Source of the DNA: Hydromicrobium sp964517765
GTDB taxonomy: Bacteria > Actinomycetota > Humimicrobiia > Humimicrobiales > Humimicrobiaceae
DNA: 64,000 nucleotides
Reading direction: 5' to 3'
Assembly: GCA_964517765.1 (NCBI GenBank)
Contig: CAZFEN010000001.1
Coordinates: 1-64,000 of the forward strand
Shown: positions 43,944 to 52,306 of the stretch, in pieces
Layout of the letters: the number at the start of each line of letters is the position of its first letter
Numbering within the stretch: position 1 is the stretch's first letter
Notes under the pieces: generated by a model
Seen by the model: the letters and a program-made list of their open reading frames with translations, nothing else
Database searches by the model: none
What the model was told of the DNA's origin: nothing
Made by a program: the position numbers and the translations under genes

Positions 43944-45707
43944 ATATCCATTATAAGATTATATCTGGCACAGATTAATCCAACCGTCGGAGATCTCAAA
44001 GGAAATTATGACATCATTGCTTCCCATATCGAAGCAGCAAAAAAAAACGAGACCGACATAGTGGTATTCCCTGAGCTTTCCATTACCGGATATCCCCCTG
44101 AAGATCTTCTTCTCAGGAAATCTTTTGTTGACGAAAATATCGTTTATCTGGATAAGCTTAAAAAAAGTACTGCAAACATTTTTGCCATTATTGGTTTTGT
44201 TGGAAGAGAACGCAGTCAAATATACAATTCGGCTGCAGTACTTTATGACAGGCAGGTAAAAGCGGTATATAACAAACAATTCCTGCCAAATTACTCGGTT
44301 TTTGATGAGGAAAGATATTTCAAAAAAGGCAGTGTAAATTATATTTTCAAAGTAGCAGAAACATTTATCGGAATCAATATATGTGAGGATATATACCATC
44401 CATCAGGTCCATTAGAAATTCAGTCCGTATTAGGTGGAGCGGAACTTATAATAAACATATCCGCTTCTCCTTACCATATTGAAAAAATCAGCGAAAGAAA
44501 AAAGTTTCTGACTCATGCTGCCGCTAATAACTGTGTGAATATTGCTTATTTAAATTTGGTCGGAGGCCAGGATGAACTGGTATTCGACGGGAATAGTGTG
44601 ATCATCAACGAAAAAGGTGATATTCTGGACCATGCAAAACCATTCAAAGAAGATGTGCTTATATATGATCTTGATACAGGAGGAGCAGCTGCTGCCAGAT
44701 TAAAAGATTCCGGATTTGAAAATCAAAAAACAGAAATGCAGAAATATCATGAACCATTACCTCTGATAGATTTAAAATATTATAAAAAAAGAAAAAAAAT
44801 AAATAAGGAATATAAAATTGTCTCCGGATATAACCGTTACATTGTCTGTATCGAAGCAGAAATACTTCAGGCATTGATTCTCGGAACCAGAGACTATGTT
44901 AACAAAAATAAGTTCGATAAAGTGGCCATTGCATTGAGCGGAGGCATTGATTCCGCTTTAACTGCAGTGATCGCTGCTTTTGCCCTCGGAAAGAATAGAG
45001 TTAATGGAATCATAATGCCCTCGCCCTATTCATCAAAGGGGAGTATTGAGGATTCAATAGAACTATCCCACAATCTCGGTATCAATTTTTTAACCATCCC
45101 TATTTCGGATATTTATAACACCTATCTCGAAAATTTAAAGGTCATATTAAAGCACTCCGGGATAAACATCACAAAAGAAAACTTACAGGCGCGTATCAGA
45201 GGGAATATCTTAATGGCAGCTGCCAATGAAAACGACTGGCTGGTGTTATCTACAGGGAATAAAAGTGAGATAAGCGTGGGATATTGCACTCTTTATGGAG
45301 ATATGGTAGGAGGATTTTCGCCAATAAAAGACGTTTATAAAACAATGGTTTATAAAATTTGCAGGTATATCAACAAAAACTATTCAGAGATAATACCGAA
45401 AAAAATAATCAATAAAATCCCTTCCGCAGAACTTAAACCGGATCAGAAAGATGAAGATAGGTTACCTCCATACAGGATCCTGGATCCGATACTCAAAGCA
45501 TATATAGAAGACGATCTTGATTATCGTTCCATTTCAGAAAAAGGATTCGGTAAAAAAACCGTAAGAGAAGTCATTGAGATGGTGGACCATAGTGAATATA
45601 AAAGGAGACAGGGTTCTCCCGGTATCAAAATAACCCCCAGAGCATTCGGCAAGGATCGAAGATATCCAATCACCAATAATTTTAAGTTGTATAAGACCGC
45701 TGATTAA
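43944..45707 (+). CDS. nadE: Glutamine-dependent NAD+ synthetase, apparent non-canonical start
   Basis: About 587 residues. The N-terminal glutaminase of the nitrilase fold has the Glu-Lys-Cys triad: Glu in VVFPELSITGYPPED, Lys in AVYNKQFLPNY, Cys in GINICEDIYHP. The synthetase domain has ALSGGIDSALTA and VLSTGNKSEISVGY. The first GTG in frame lies inside the glutaminase domain (44061) and would remove its first strand. Homology starts upstream, at RLYLAQINPTVGDLKGNYD. The only possible starts after the AAAGGAGG ribosome-binding site are ATA at 43944 or ATT at 43950. Confidence 0.9.
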   Translation: MSIIRLYLAQINPTVGDLKGNYDIIASHIEAAKKNETDIVVFPELSITGYPPEDLLLRKSFVDENIVYLDKLKKSTANIFAIIGFVGRERSQIYNSAAVLYDRQVKAVYNKQFLPNYSVFDEERYFKKGSVNYIFKVAETFIGINICEDIYHPSGPLEIQSVLGGAELIINISASPYHIEKISERKKFLTHAAANNCVNIAYLNLVGGQDELVFDGNSVIINEKGDILDHAKPFKEDVLIYDLDTGGAAAARLKDSGFENQKTEMQKYHEPLPLIDLKYYKKRKKINKEYKIVSGYNRYIVCIEAEILQALILGTRDYVNKNKFDKVAIALSGGIDSALTAVIAAFALGKNRVNGIIMPSPYSSKGSIEDSIELSHNLGINFLTIPISDIYNTYLENLKVILKHSGINITKENLQARIRGNILMAAANENDWLVLSTGNKSEISVGYCTLYGDMVGGFSPIKDVYKTMVYKICRYINKNYSEIIPKKIINKIPSAELKPDQKDEDRLPPYRILDPILKAYIEDDLDYRSISEKGFGKKTVREVIEMVDHSEYKRRQGSPGIKITPRAFGKDRRYPITNNFKLYKTAD

Positions 45708-45746
45708 TAAGAGTTTTTATTTTTTATGAAGAGTTTAGCGAGTCGG

Positions 45747-47204
45747 TTATTCCTGAGAATTATTTTCCAATATTTCCAGAAATATTCTTACTATATTAGG
45801 ATCGAATTGTGTCCCGCAGCATCTTTTTATCTCTTTTACTACTTCTTTTCTTGTCAGCTTATTCCTGTATGGCCTGTCTGTGGTCATGGCTTCATAGGAA
45901 TTGACCAGAAATGATATTCTTGAAAGTATGGGAATCTCTTCACCCTTTACTCCTCTTGGATATCCCTCGCCATTATACCATTCATAGTGGGAGAGTATTG
46001 CTTCTGCTATGGGCTTGAGTACCATTGATGATTCTGCTATACGGTATCCGATCTCGGGAAGTTTTTGTACTATCTTCCATTCCTCGTTTGAAAGTCTTCC
46101 CGGTTTTGACATTATTTCATCTGCCAGCGCCAGTTTTCCTATATTGTGAAGATCCATAAGTAGTTTTAGTTCATCAAGTTTTATACTCGAAAGCTTGAGT
46201 TTTTTCCCTATCGTAAGAGCATACTGCTGCATCCTGCCGGTGTGTTTCTCACGGCGGTATTCTCCTCTTTTTAGATTCTCTCTGAGTGAAGATATAATGA
46301 TTTCATTTGTGGATTTGCTCTCGGTGATTTTACACTTATACATCTTATCTTCGGCTTCTTTCAGTACAGAATTCATATCTTTATTTGATGATTTCTTTGA
46401 CGAGACCCCCAATGAAATACTTAAGGGCATATCAGCTGTACTTCTTTCAATGCACATCTTCTTTATTCTATTTATTATATCTTTAGTATCTTTTTCGTAA
46501 GTACTGGGAAGTATTGCTATAAACTCATCTCCCCCCCATCTTGAGATGATATCTTCTTTTCTAAAGGTATCTCTTAGTATATCGGCTATCTTTTTTATAA
46601 ACAGGTCCCCCTTTTCATGGCCATATGCGTCATTTATTATTTTAAGCCCATTTATATCACCCATCACTATGGTTATGGGAAGCTGCCTTGCGGTGTCGAG
46701 CCTTCTTAGTTCTTCATCAAAATATGCCCTGTTATAGAGTCCGGTAAGTGAGTCATGGAAGGAGAGGTATTTTATTTTTTCTTCTGCCTTTTTTCTGTCC
46801 GATATATCCCGCGAAACACCAAATGTACCTATAATATTACCTTTTTTATCGTAAAAAGGCATTTTCGTTGATGATATCCATCTGCTTTTCTTTCCCGACC
46901 ATGTTTCTTTTTCTTGCATATCTACGATAGGTTTTCCTGTTTTTATTATTAGCTGCTCATCTTTATAAGCCTGTTTTGCATGTTCTTCAGAAAAAAAGTC
47001 AAAATCTGTTTTTCCCACTGCTTCATCCGTGCTCACTCCAAAAGCTTTATCTGCACAGGCCTTATTAACTCTTATAATCCTGCTTTTAAGATCCTTGAAA
47101 TATATACTATCCGGAAGGTAGTCCATAAGAGCATCCATCATAAGGGTGTTCATGATTTCTGATTGGATGGTATCAGATTTTGATTTTTTTTGTTTTTTTA
47201 CCAT
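45747..47204 (-). CDS. PAS-GGDEF-HD-GYP protein with altered HD motif
   Basis: 485 residues. A PAS domain (about 18-140) with YFKDLKSRIIRVN and GTFGVSRDISDRK, then a GGDEF domain (about 145-300) with RWGGDEFIAILP, then an HD-GYP domain (about 310-485). The GYP element GEGYPRGVKGEEIPILSRI is intact, but the metal-binding HD pair reads HN in LMDLHNIGKLALADE. The Asp of HD normally coordinates the catalytic metals, so hydrolysis of c-di-GMP may be lost while the cyclase domain remains. It is convergent with nadE. Confidence 0.9.
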   Translation of the reverse strand: MVKKQKKSKSDTIQSEIMNTLMMDALMDYLPDSIYFKDLKSRIIRVNKACADKAFGVSTDEAVGKTDFDFFSEEHAKQAYKDEQLIIKTGKPIVDMQEKETWSGKKSRWISSTKMPFYDKKGNIIGTFGVSRDISDRKKAEEKIKYLSFHDSLTGLYNRAYFDEELRRLDTARQLPITIVMGDINGLKIINDAYGHEKGDLFIKKIADILRDTFRKEDIISRWGGDEFIAILPSTYEKDTKDIINRIKKMCIERSTADMPLSISLGVSSKKSSNKDMNSVLKEAEDKMYKCKITESKSTNEIIISSLRENLKRGEYRREKHTGRMQQYALTIGKKLKLSSIKLDELKLLMDLHNIGKLALADEIMSKPGRLSNEEWKIVQKLPEIGYRIAESSMVLKPIAEAILSHYEWYNGEGYPRGVKGEEIPILSRISFLVNSYEAMTTDRPYRNKLTRKEVVKEIKRCCGTQFDPNIVRIFLEILENNSQE

Positions 47205-47520
47205 TTTAATACTTTGCCTTGATATTTTTATTAAGAATTCTTTTCTAAATTTAAAGATTTATTATGATAATTTTACCTTTAAATCAAATTTTATCAACAA
47301 TCTCTTAATTCCGCAGCTTTTTCCTCCGGCAAAGTATCGTTTAAAAATTTACAGATAAATTATATTTTATGTTTAACACCACTAAACTTCCTTTCATTAT
47401 TTTCTTTTTTAATACTGTTTATAGTTATTTTTATAATGGTAAAATTAATTTATAATATATTGGATATTAAAAGACATTAAACTTCTTTTGAATATAAACT
47501 TATATAAAACCGGGTTGTAT
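47205..47520. other. Divergent intergenic region before the GlnR-like gene
   Basis: 316 bases of AT-rich sequence between the PAS-GGDEF-HD-GYP gene and the GlnR-like gene. It should contain both promoters. One TTAAC lies near 47372, but there is no phased repeat like those before amtB and glnA. No RNA element was recognised. Confidence 0.4.
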
Positions 47521-48195
47521 ATGATTAAGGCACTTTTATATACTAAAAATAAAATAAATGAAAATAAAATAAATGAAATCTTGGAAGGTAAGGATTTCGC
47601 TTTTCAGGTAGAAAAATCATTTAACGATCTACTTCCCCGGCCCAAAGATACCGGTATAGTCATTTTTGATATTACTGTTAAAGATAAAGGTGATGATGTC
47701 CCTATTAAAAATATTATTAAAATAGCTAATAAACACAATATTGCCAGATTAGTAATACTTAAACCGGATCAAATAAGCTTTCTGTCAGAAGATGAGGCCA
47801 GTTTCGATGATTTTATTTTTGATAACCGGCTCGAGGAAGAGTTTCTTCTAAGAATAAAGATTATCCTTCAAAAAAAAGATCTTTTGCCTTCCAAAAATGC
47901 TATTGTAGCAGGCGGGCTGATATTAGATATGGATAAGTTTGAAATAACAGTTGACCGGAGACCCGTAGAGGCAACCTTTAAGGAATTCGAACTTTTAAAA
48001 ATCCTCCTGCAGAATCAGAATAAAGTATTCACCCGAAATAAGCTCTTATCTGCAGTCTGGGAGTATGATTTCTATGGCGGCAGCAGAACCGTAGATGTGC
48101 ATATGCGAAGACTGCGCTCCAAAATCCCTCCACCATATAATCTGATGTTAAAAACTGTCAGGAATGTCGGCTATATGTTCTCTCCTCAAATTTAG
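47521..48195 (+). CDS. GlnR-like OmpR-family response regulator with atypical receiver
   Basis: About 224 residues. The N-terminal receiver-like part (about 1-115) keeps a hydrophobic beta-alpha pattern and one Asp in VIFDITV but not the full acidic pocket. The C-terminal winged helix (about 130-224) is standard OmpR/PhoB: ATFKEFELLKILLQNQNKVF, SRTVDVHMRRLRSKI and TVRNVGYMF. No histidine kinase is adjacent. An orphan OmpR-type regulator with a poor receiver just before amtB-glnK-glnA strongly recalls actinobacterial GlnR. The start at ATG 47521 leaves out 11 upstream codons from a TTG. Confidence 0.8.
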   Translation: MIKALLYTKNKINENKINEILEGKDFAFQVEKSFNDLLPRPKDTGIVIFDITVKDKGDDVPIKNIIKIANKHNIARLVILKPDQISFLSEDEASFDDFIFDNRLEEEFLLRIKIILQKKDLLPSKNAIVAGGLILDMDKFEITVDRRPVEATFKEFELLKILLQNQNKVFTRNKLLSAVWEYDFYGGSRTVDVHMRRLRSKIPPPYNLMLKTVRNVGYMFSPQI

Positions 48196-48237
48196 TTCTT
48201 AATAGTTCCAAACTCACAGTATTTAAGCTTTTAATAA

Positions 48238-48264
48238 TTAACATACTTTTAACAGAAACTTAAC
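48238..48264 (+). promoter_or_regulatory. Three TTAAC repeats at 11-bp phase upstream of amtB, probable GlnR-type operator
   Basis: TTAAC occurs at 48238, 48249 and 48260, each repeat separated by six bases, so they lie on the same face of the helix. GAAAC overlaps this array at 48255. The actinobacterial GlnR box is described as alternating GTnAC and GAAAC elements with six-base spacers, the same geometry. The array ends 21 bases before a TAGAAT -10 element, placing it over the -35 region as expected for an activator. Confidence 0.75.
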
Positions 48265-48325
48265 CTCCCCGTAAAGTTATAGCTGTAGAATACTCTGCAT
48301 TATAAAAAATTAAAGGAGGTTAAAA

Positions 48326-49588
48326 ATGGATAATCCGGCAATTAATCTGGATACGGTGTGGGTATTGTTCACTGCATTTCTGGTATTTTTCATGCAGGCC
48401 GGGTTTGCTATGGTAGAAACCGGGTTCACCAGGGCCAAAAATTCTGTAAATATTCTTATGAAAAATCTGATTGATTTTTGTGTGGGAAGTGTTCTATTTT
48501 TTCTTATTGGTTTCGGATTAATGTTTGGTAAAGATGCTGGAGGTTTTATCGGAACCAGCAACTTTGTTGTCTCAATAATCGGACAGTCAGATACTTCGAA
48601 TTTTGCCTTCTGGATATTCCAGACCGTATTTGCAGCTACAGCAGCTACTATAGTTTCGGGAGCTGTTTCCGAAAGGATCAAATTTAAAAACTATTTGATT
48701 TACTCCGTATTTATATCAGGTCTGATATATCCTATAGTAGGTCACTGGATCTGGGGCGGCGGATGGCTGGCAGATATGGGCATGATTGACTTTGCCGGTT
48801 CTACCGTAGTTCATTCGGTAGGTGGATGGGCTGGTCTCGCCGGGGCTATCATGCTTGGTCCAAGACTCGGTAAATATAACAGGGATGGGTCTTCAAATGC
48901 TATAACCGGTCACAATATTCCACTTGCCGCGCTTGGAGTATTTATTTTATGGTTCGGGTGGTATGGATTTAATCCGGGAAGCACTCTTTCTGCAAGTAGC
49001 CCCGCCATATCCACTATAGCGGTTACAACCACACTTGCTGCTTCGACAGGAGCGCTGGCTGCAATGTTCTTTACCTGGATAAGATACAAGAAACCGGATG
49101 CTTCTATGACCCTTAACGGGGCACTGGCCGGATTGGTTGGTATTACTGCAGGATGTGCAGTCGTATCGCCATACAGCGCAATGATTATCGGCAGTTTGTG
49201 CGGAATAATTGTATGTATATCCGTAGAACTATTTGACAAGAAGTTTAAAATCGATGATCCCGTAGGAGCAGTATCTGTTCATGGTGTTTGCGGTCTCTTT
49301 GGTACTTTGTTTGTAGGTCTTTTCGCACAGTCAAAATACGCGAGTCTTGCAGGATTTGAAGGTGTAAATGGATTGTTTTTTGGCGGCGGAGGAAAACTAC
49401 TGCTTGCCCAGTTTACAGGTTCAATCAGCGTATTTGTATGGACTTTCGGAACAATGCTACTGTTATTCTTTTTGATCAAGAAAACAATAGGACTAAGGGT
49501 GTCCAGGGAAACAGAGCTCAAAGGTCTTGATATTGATGAACATGGTATGGAAGCATACAGCGGGTTTCAGATATTCCTGAATGATTAG
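48326..49588 (+). CDS. amtB: Ammonium transporter AmtB
   Basis: 420 residues, about 11 membrane helices. Typical segments: MQAGFAMVETGFTRAKNSVN, GHWIWGGGWL, VVHSVGGWAGLAGAI with the first pore His, GFNPGSTL, and DPVGAVSVHGVCGLFGTLF with the second pore His. It conducts ammonium into the cell and is gated by GlnK. The GlnK gene follows 36 bases downstream. The start has a strong AAAGGAGG ribosome-binding site and the operator lies about 60 bases before it. Confidence 0.97.
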   Translation: MDNPAINLDTVWVLFTAFLVFFMQAGFAMVETGFTRAKNSVNILMKNLIDFCVGSVLFFLIGFGLMFGKDAGGFIGTSNFVVSIIGQSDTSNFAFWIFQTVFAATAATIVSGAVSERIKFKNYLIYSVFISGLIYPIVGHWIWGGGWLADMGMIDFAGSTVVHSVGGWAGLAGAIMLGPRLGKYNRDGSSNAITGHNIPLAALGVFILWFGWYGFNPGSTLSASSPAISTIAVTTTLAASTGALAAMFFTWIRYKKPDASMTLNGALAGLVGITAGCAVVSPYSAMIIGSLCGIIVCISVELFDKKFKIDDPVGAVSVHGVCGLFGTLFVGLFAQSKYASLAGFEGVNGLFFGGGGKLLLAQFTGSISVFVWTFGTMLLLFFLIKKTIGLRVSRETELKGLDIDEHGMEAYSGFQIFLND

Positions 49589-49624
49589 AATTATTATAAA
49601 TTTTATATGAAGAGGTGATAAAAA

Positions 49625-49966
49625 ATGAAATTGATTATTGCAATGATACAACCGCATAAATTGCCTGATGTGAAAAAAGAATTATTTGATGCAGAAGTTT
49701 ATAAAATGACCATAACCAATGTTCTCGGTTGCGGCCAGCAAAAGGGATATGAGGAAACATACAGGGGAGTTATACACGAAGTTAATCTTCTAAAAAAAAT
49801 AAGATTGGAAATTGCAGTAAACGAAGATTTTGTAAAACCCACCGTTGAAGCAATTAAAAACGGTGCTTATACCGGAAATATTGGTGACGGTAAAATATTT
49901 ATTCTCGATCTGCCAGGGTGCATCAGAATTCGAACCGGAGAGGAGGGAGAAAAAGCAATAGGTTAA
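49625..49966 (+). CDS. glnK: PII signalling protein GlnK with His at the modification position
   Basis: 113 residues, a PII trimer subunit. KLIIAMIQPHKLPDVKKELF opens it. The T-loop reads GCGQQKGYEETYRGVIHEV, and the nucleotide-binding GNIGDGKIFIL and TGEEGEKAIG are intact. In E. coli numbering the conserved YRG Tyr46 is present, but position 51, the Tyr that is uridylylated (or adenylylated in Actinomycetota), is His. Regulation by ligand binding alone is therefore likely. It sits between amtB and glnA, as usual. Confidence 0.95.
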   Translation: MKLIIAMIQPHKLPDVKKELFDAEVYKMTITNVLGCGQQKGYEETYRGVIHEVNLLKKIRLEIAVNEDFVKPTVEAIKNGAYTGNIGDGKIFILDLPGCIRIRTGEEGEKAIG

Positions 49967-50005
49967 TGATAGGTTATTAAATTAATAAGGCAGCAATTAT
50001 AAAAT

Positions 50006-50021
50006 TTAACATAGATTTAAC
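50006..50021 (+). promoter_or_regulatory. Two TTAAC repeats at 11-bp phase upstream of glnA
   Basis: TTAAC at 50006 and 50017 with a six-base spacer, the same geometry as before amtB. The site lies 17 bases before a possible -10 TATAAA (50039) and about 31 bases before a perfect TATAAT (50053). It suggests that the same regulator controls glnA separately from amtB-glnK. Confidence 0.65.
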
Positions 50022-50052
50022 ATAACCTGCATAAATTTTATAAAAATTAAGA

Positions 50053-50058
50053 TATAAT
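50053..50058 (+). promoter_or_regulatory. -10 element upstream of glnA
   Basis: Perfect TATAAT 64 bases before the glnA start. No good -35 hexamer at 16-18 bases, consistent with activator dependence. Confidence 0.45.
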
Positions 50059-50122
50059 ATTAAAAAAGTTCCATATTATTATAAACAATTAGATTTTCAG
50101 TCAAAATAAAAGGAAGTGAAAC

Positions 50123-51460
50123 ATGAAAACCAATAACAAGATGAAAGAATTTGTATTAAAAAAAGTTCATGACAATAATGTAAAATTCATAAGATTATGG
50201 TTTACGGATGTTCAGGGCATTCTAAAGAGTTTTTCCATAACGAAGGAGGAATTGGAAGGAGCACTTGAAGAGGGAATGGGATTCGATGGTTCGTCTATCG
50301 AAGGATTTTCCCGAATAGAAGAAAGCGATGTCATTGCTTTACCGGATCCGAACACTTTTCAGATGTTACCCTGGAGTCCTAATGAAAATGGGGTCGCAAG
50401 AATGTTTTGTGATGTTTTAAATCCTGACGGTTCCCATTTTAAAGGTGACCCGAGATGGGTACTGAAAAAAGAACTTAAGAAAATAAGCGAATCCGGGTAT
50501 ACATATTATGTCGGACCGGAACTCGAATATTTTTACTTCAAATCCGACAAAGGCAAGCCTGAAACACTGGACAGAGGGGGATATTTTGATTTAACTACCC
50601 TTGATGCAGCAAGCCCGCTCCGAAGGGATACCATTCTTTATCTTGAGTCTATGGGTATAGGTGTCGAATATTCACACCATGAGGTGGCCCCTTCGCAGCA
50701 TGAGATAGACTTGAGATATACTGATGCCCTGACCATGGCAGATAATGCAATGACCTACAGATTGGTAGTCAAGGAAGTTGCAACAAGAAACGGAGTTTAT
50801 GCAACATTTATGCCCAAACCTATTTTTGGGGTCAACGGCAGCGGCATGCATACACATCAATCATTATTTAAGGGTGACAAAAATGCCTTTCATGATCCTA
50901 AAGATAAATACAATCTGTCAACTACAGGTAAACAATTTATTGCAGGATTGCTTCGCCACAGCAAGGAAATAGTAGCAATAACAAACCAGTGGGTGAATTC
51001 CTATAAAAGACTTGTGCCCGGTTATGAAGCTCCTGTTTATATTTCGTGGGCCAGAAGAAACAGATCCACTCTTGTTAGGGTTCCAATGTATAAGCCCGGA
51101 AAAGAAAAATCAACAAGAATTGAGTTTAGATGTCCCGATCCGGCATGCAATCCATATCTTGCATTCAGCTTGATGCTCGCTGCCGGAATGGAAGGTATAA
51201 AAAATAAATATCCTTTACCCGATCCGATAGAAGAAAACATTTTTGAAATGGATGTAGAAAGAAGAGAAAAAGCAGGAATCGAAACTCTTCCCGACAACCT
51301 CTTTGAAGCTTTAAAGTATTTCGAAAAAAGCAAGCTTGCAAGAGAAACTCTTGGGGATCATATCTTCTTTAAATTTATCGAAAATAAAAAAATCGAATGG
51401 GACAGATACAGGATACAGGTGACGGATTACGAACTGGATAACTACCTGCCTATTTTATAA
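50123..51460 (+). CDS. glnA: Glutamine synthetase, type I-alpha
   Basis: 445 residues. Motifs: WFTDVQGILKSF, GMGFDGSSIEGF, YVGPELEYFYF, HHEVAPSQHEIDLRY, NGSGMHTHQSLF, GYEAPVYISWARRNRSTLVR, EFRCPDPACNPYLAFSLMLA. The length and absence of the adenylylation loop Tyr fit the GSI-alpha type found in Bacillota and Thermotogae, feedback-regulated rather than adenylylated. It assimilates ammonium into glutamine. It has its own operator and a strong AAGGAAG ribosome-binding site, and a terminator follows. Confidence 0.97.
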   Translation: MKTNNKMKEFVLKKVHDNNVKFIRLWFTDVQGILKSFSITKEELEGALEEGMGFDGSSIEGFSRIEESDVIALPDPNTFQMLPWSPNENGVARMFCDVLNPDGSHFKGDPRWVLKKELKKISESGYTYYVGPELEYFYFKSDKGKPETLDRGGYFDLTTLDAASPLRRDTILYLESMGIGVEYSHHEVAPSQHEIDLRYTDALTMADNAMTYRLVVKEVATRNGVYATFMPKPIFGVNGSGMHTHQSLFKGDKNAFHDPKDKYNLSTTGKQFIAGLLRHSKEIVAITNQWVNSYKRLVPGYEAPVYISWARRNRSTLVRVPMYKPGKEKSTRIEFRCPDPACNPYLAFSLMLAAGMEGIKNKYPLPDPIEENIFEMDVERREKAGIETLPDNLFEALKYFEKSKLARETLGDHIFFKFIENKKIEWDRYRIQVTDYELDNYLPIL

Positions 51461-51501
51461 AATTTGCTGATCTGTTAAATCTATAACCAAATAGAGCAAT
51501 T

Positions 51502-51540
51502 AAATCCGGCTCTGCTTTCCACGTAAGGCCGGATTTATTT
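51502..51540 (+). terminator. Terminator after glnA
   Basis: AAATCCGGC and GCCGGATTT pair over 9 bp around a 17-base loop, followed by ATTTTTA, about 40 bases after the glnA stop. Confidence 0.8.
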
Positions 51541-51590
51541 TTACCCGTTTAATTAACGGGGATTTTACGGGATTACATGATTCTCCAAAA

Positions 51591-52232
51591 TCATCCGATC
51601 AATTTTAGCAGCAGACTCAAAATAATACAGAATACGCCGGCTAAAAGCATCTTTATTCCGCTTATTATAAGATTAGTTCGGGAAATTTTACCCAAAAATA
51701 GACCCATTCCAAATAATATTAAAAATGCCAGTGCAAAACCACTGTAATAACAAATATCTATTGGAATATATTTCCCAAAAAGAAACGGGATCAAAGGAAT
51801 AAACGCAGTTAATACGGGTGATAATCCATTTGCGAAAGCAAGGACAATAGCGGCAAACTTCTGTGCTCGCGATATTATGGTTTTATCCAGATTGTGAAGA
51901 GTCGATTCTTCCAGATCGTTGATTTCTCTCTTCCTTTCGGCAGTTTCGCTATAATAGGCACTCCAGATTCCGGAAACGCCGAGAGAAATTATTATTGCGG
52001 TACCCGCTATGATAACATGTTTGTATTCCTCGATTCCAATAATAAAACTCCCCACCAGAATACCGATACTGGTGATCACCCCGTCAAAACCATTAATTGC
52101 AAAATATCTTCTTACTATACTCGAGATATTTGCAATTTTATTATATGTTTTTATCAGTTCTATATAAGTCAAAAAACTATTTTTTATCTTTTTAATCCTT
52201 GATCTTTGATCTTCTTCTACCGCCAAAATCAT
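51591..52232 (-). CDS. VIT1/CCC1-family divalent metal transporter
   Basis: 213 residues, about five helices. FAINGFDGVITSIGILVGSF is the characteristic first helix, SGIWSAYYSETAERKREI the metal-binding helix region with clustered Glu, and FANGLSPVLTAFIPLIPFLF the later part. Family members move Fe2+ or Mn2+ out of the cytosol into a vacuole or, in bacteria, across the membrane. No ferritin domain is attached. The N-terminal 25 residues are Lys-rich and the start at 52232 is uncertain. Confidence 0.85.
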   Translation of the reverse strand: MILAVEEDQRSRIKKIKNSFLTYIELIKTYNKIANISSIVRRYFAINGFDGVITSIGILVGSFIIGIEEYKHVIIAGTAIIISLGVSGIWSAYYSETAERKREINDLEESTLHNLDKTIISRAQKFAAIVLAFANGLSPVLTAFIPLIPFLFGKYIPIDICYYSGFALAFLILFGMGLFLGKISRTNLIISGIKMLLAGVFCIILSLLLKLIG

Positions 52233-52306
52233 TCTTTCTTTTTGCTAATTAATATTAATATATCTATCACTTTTATGACAAATTTTATCAGATACCTTTT
52301 AAGAAA

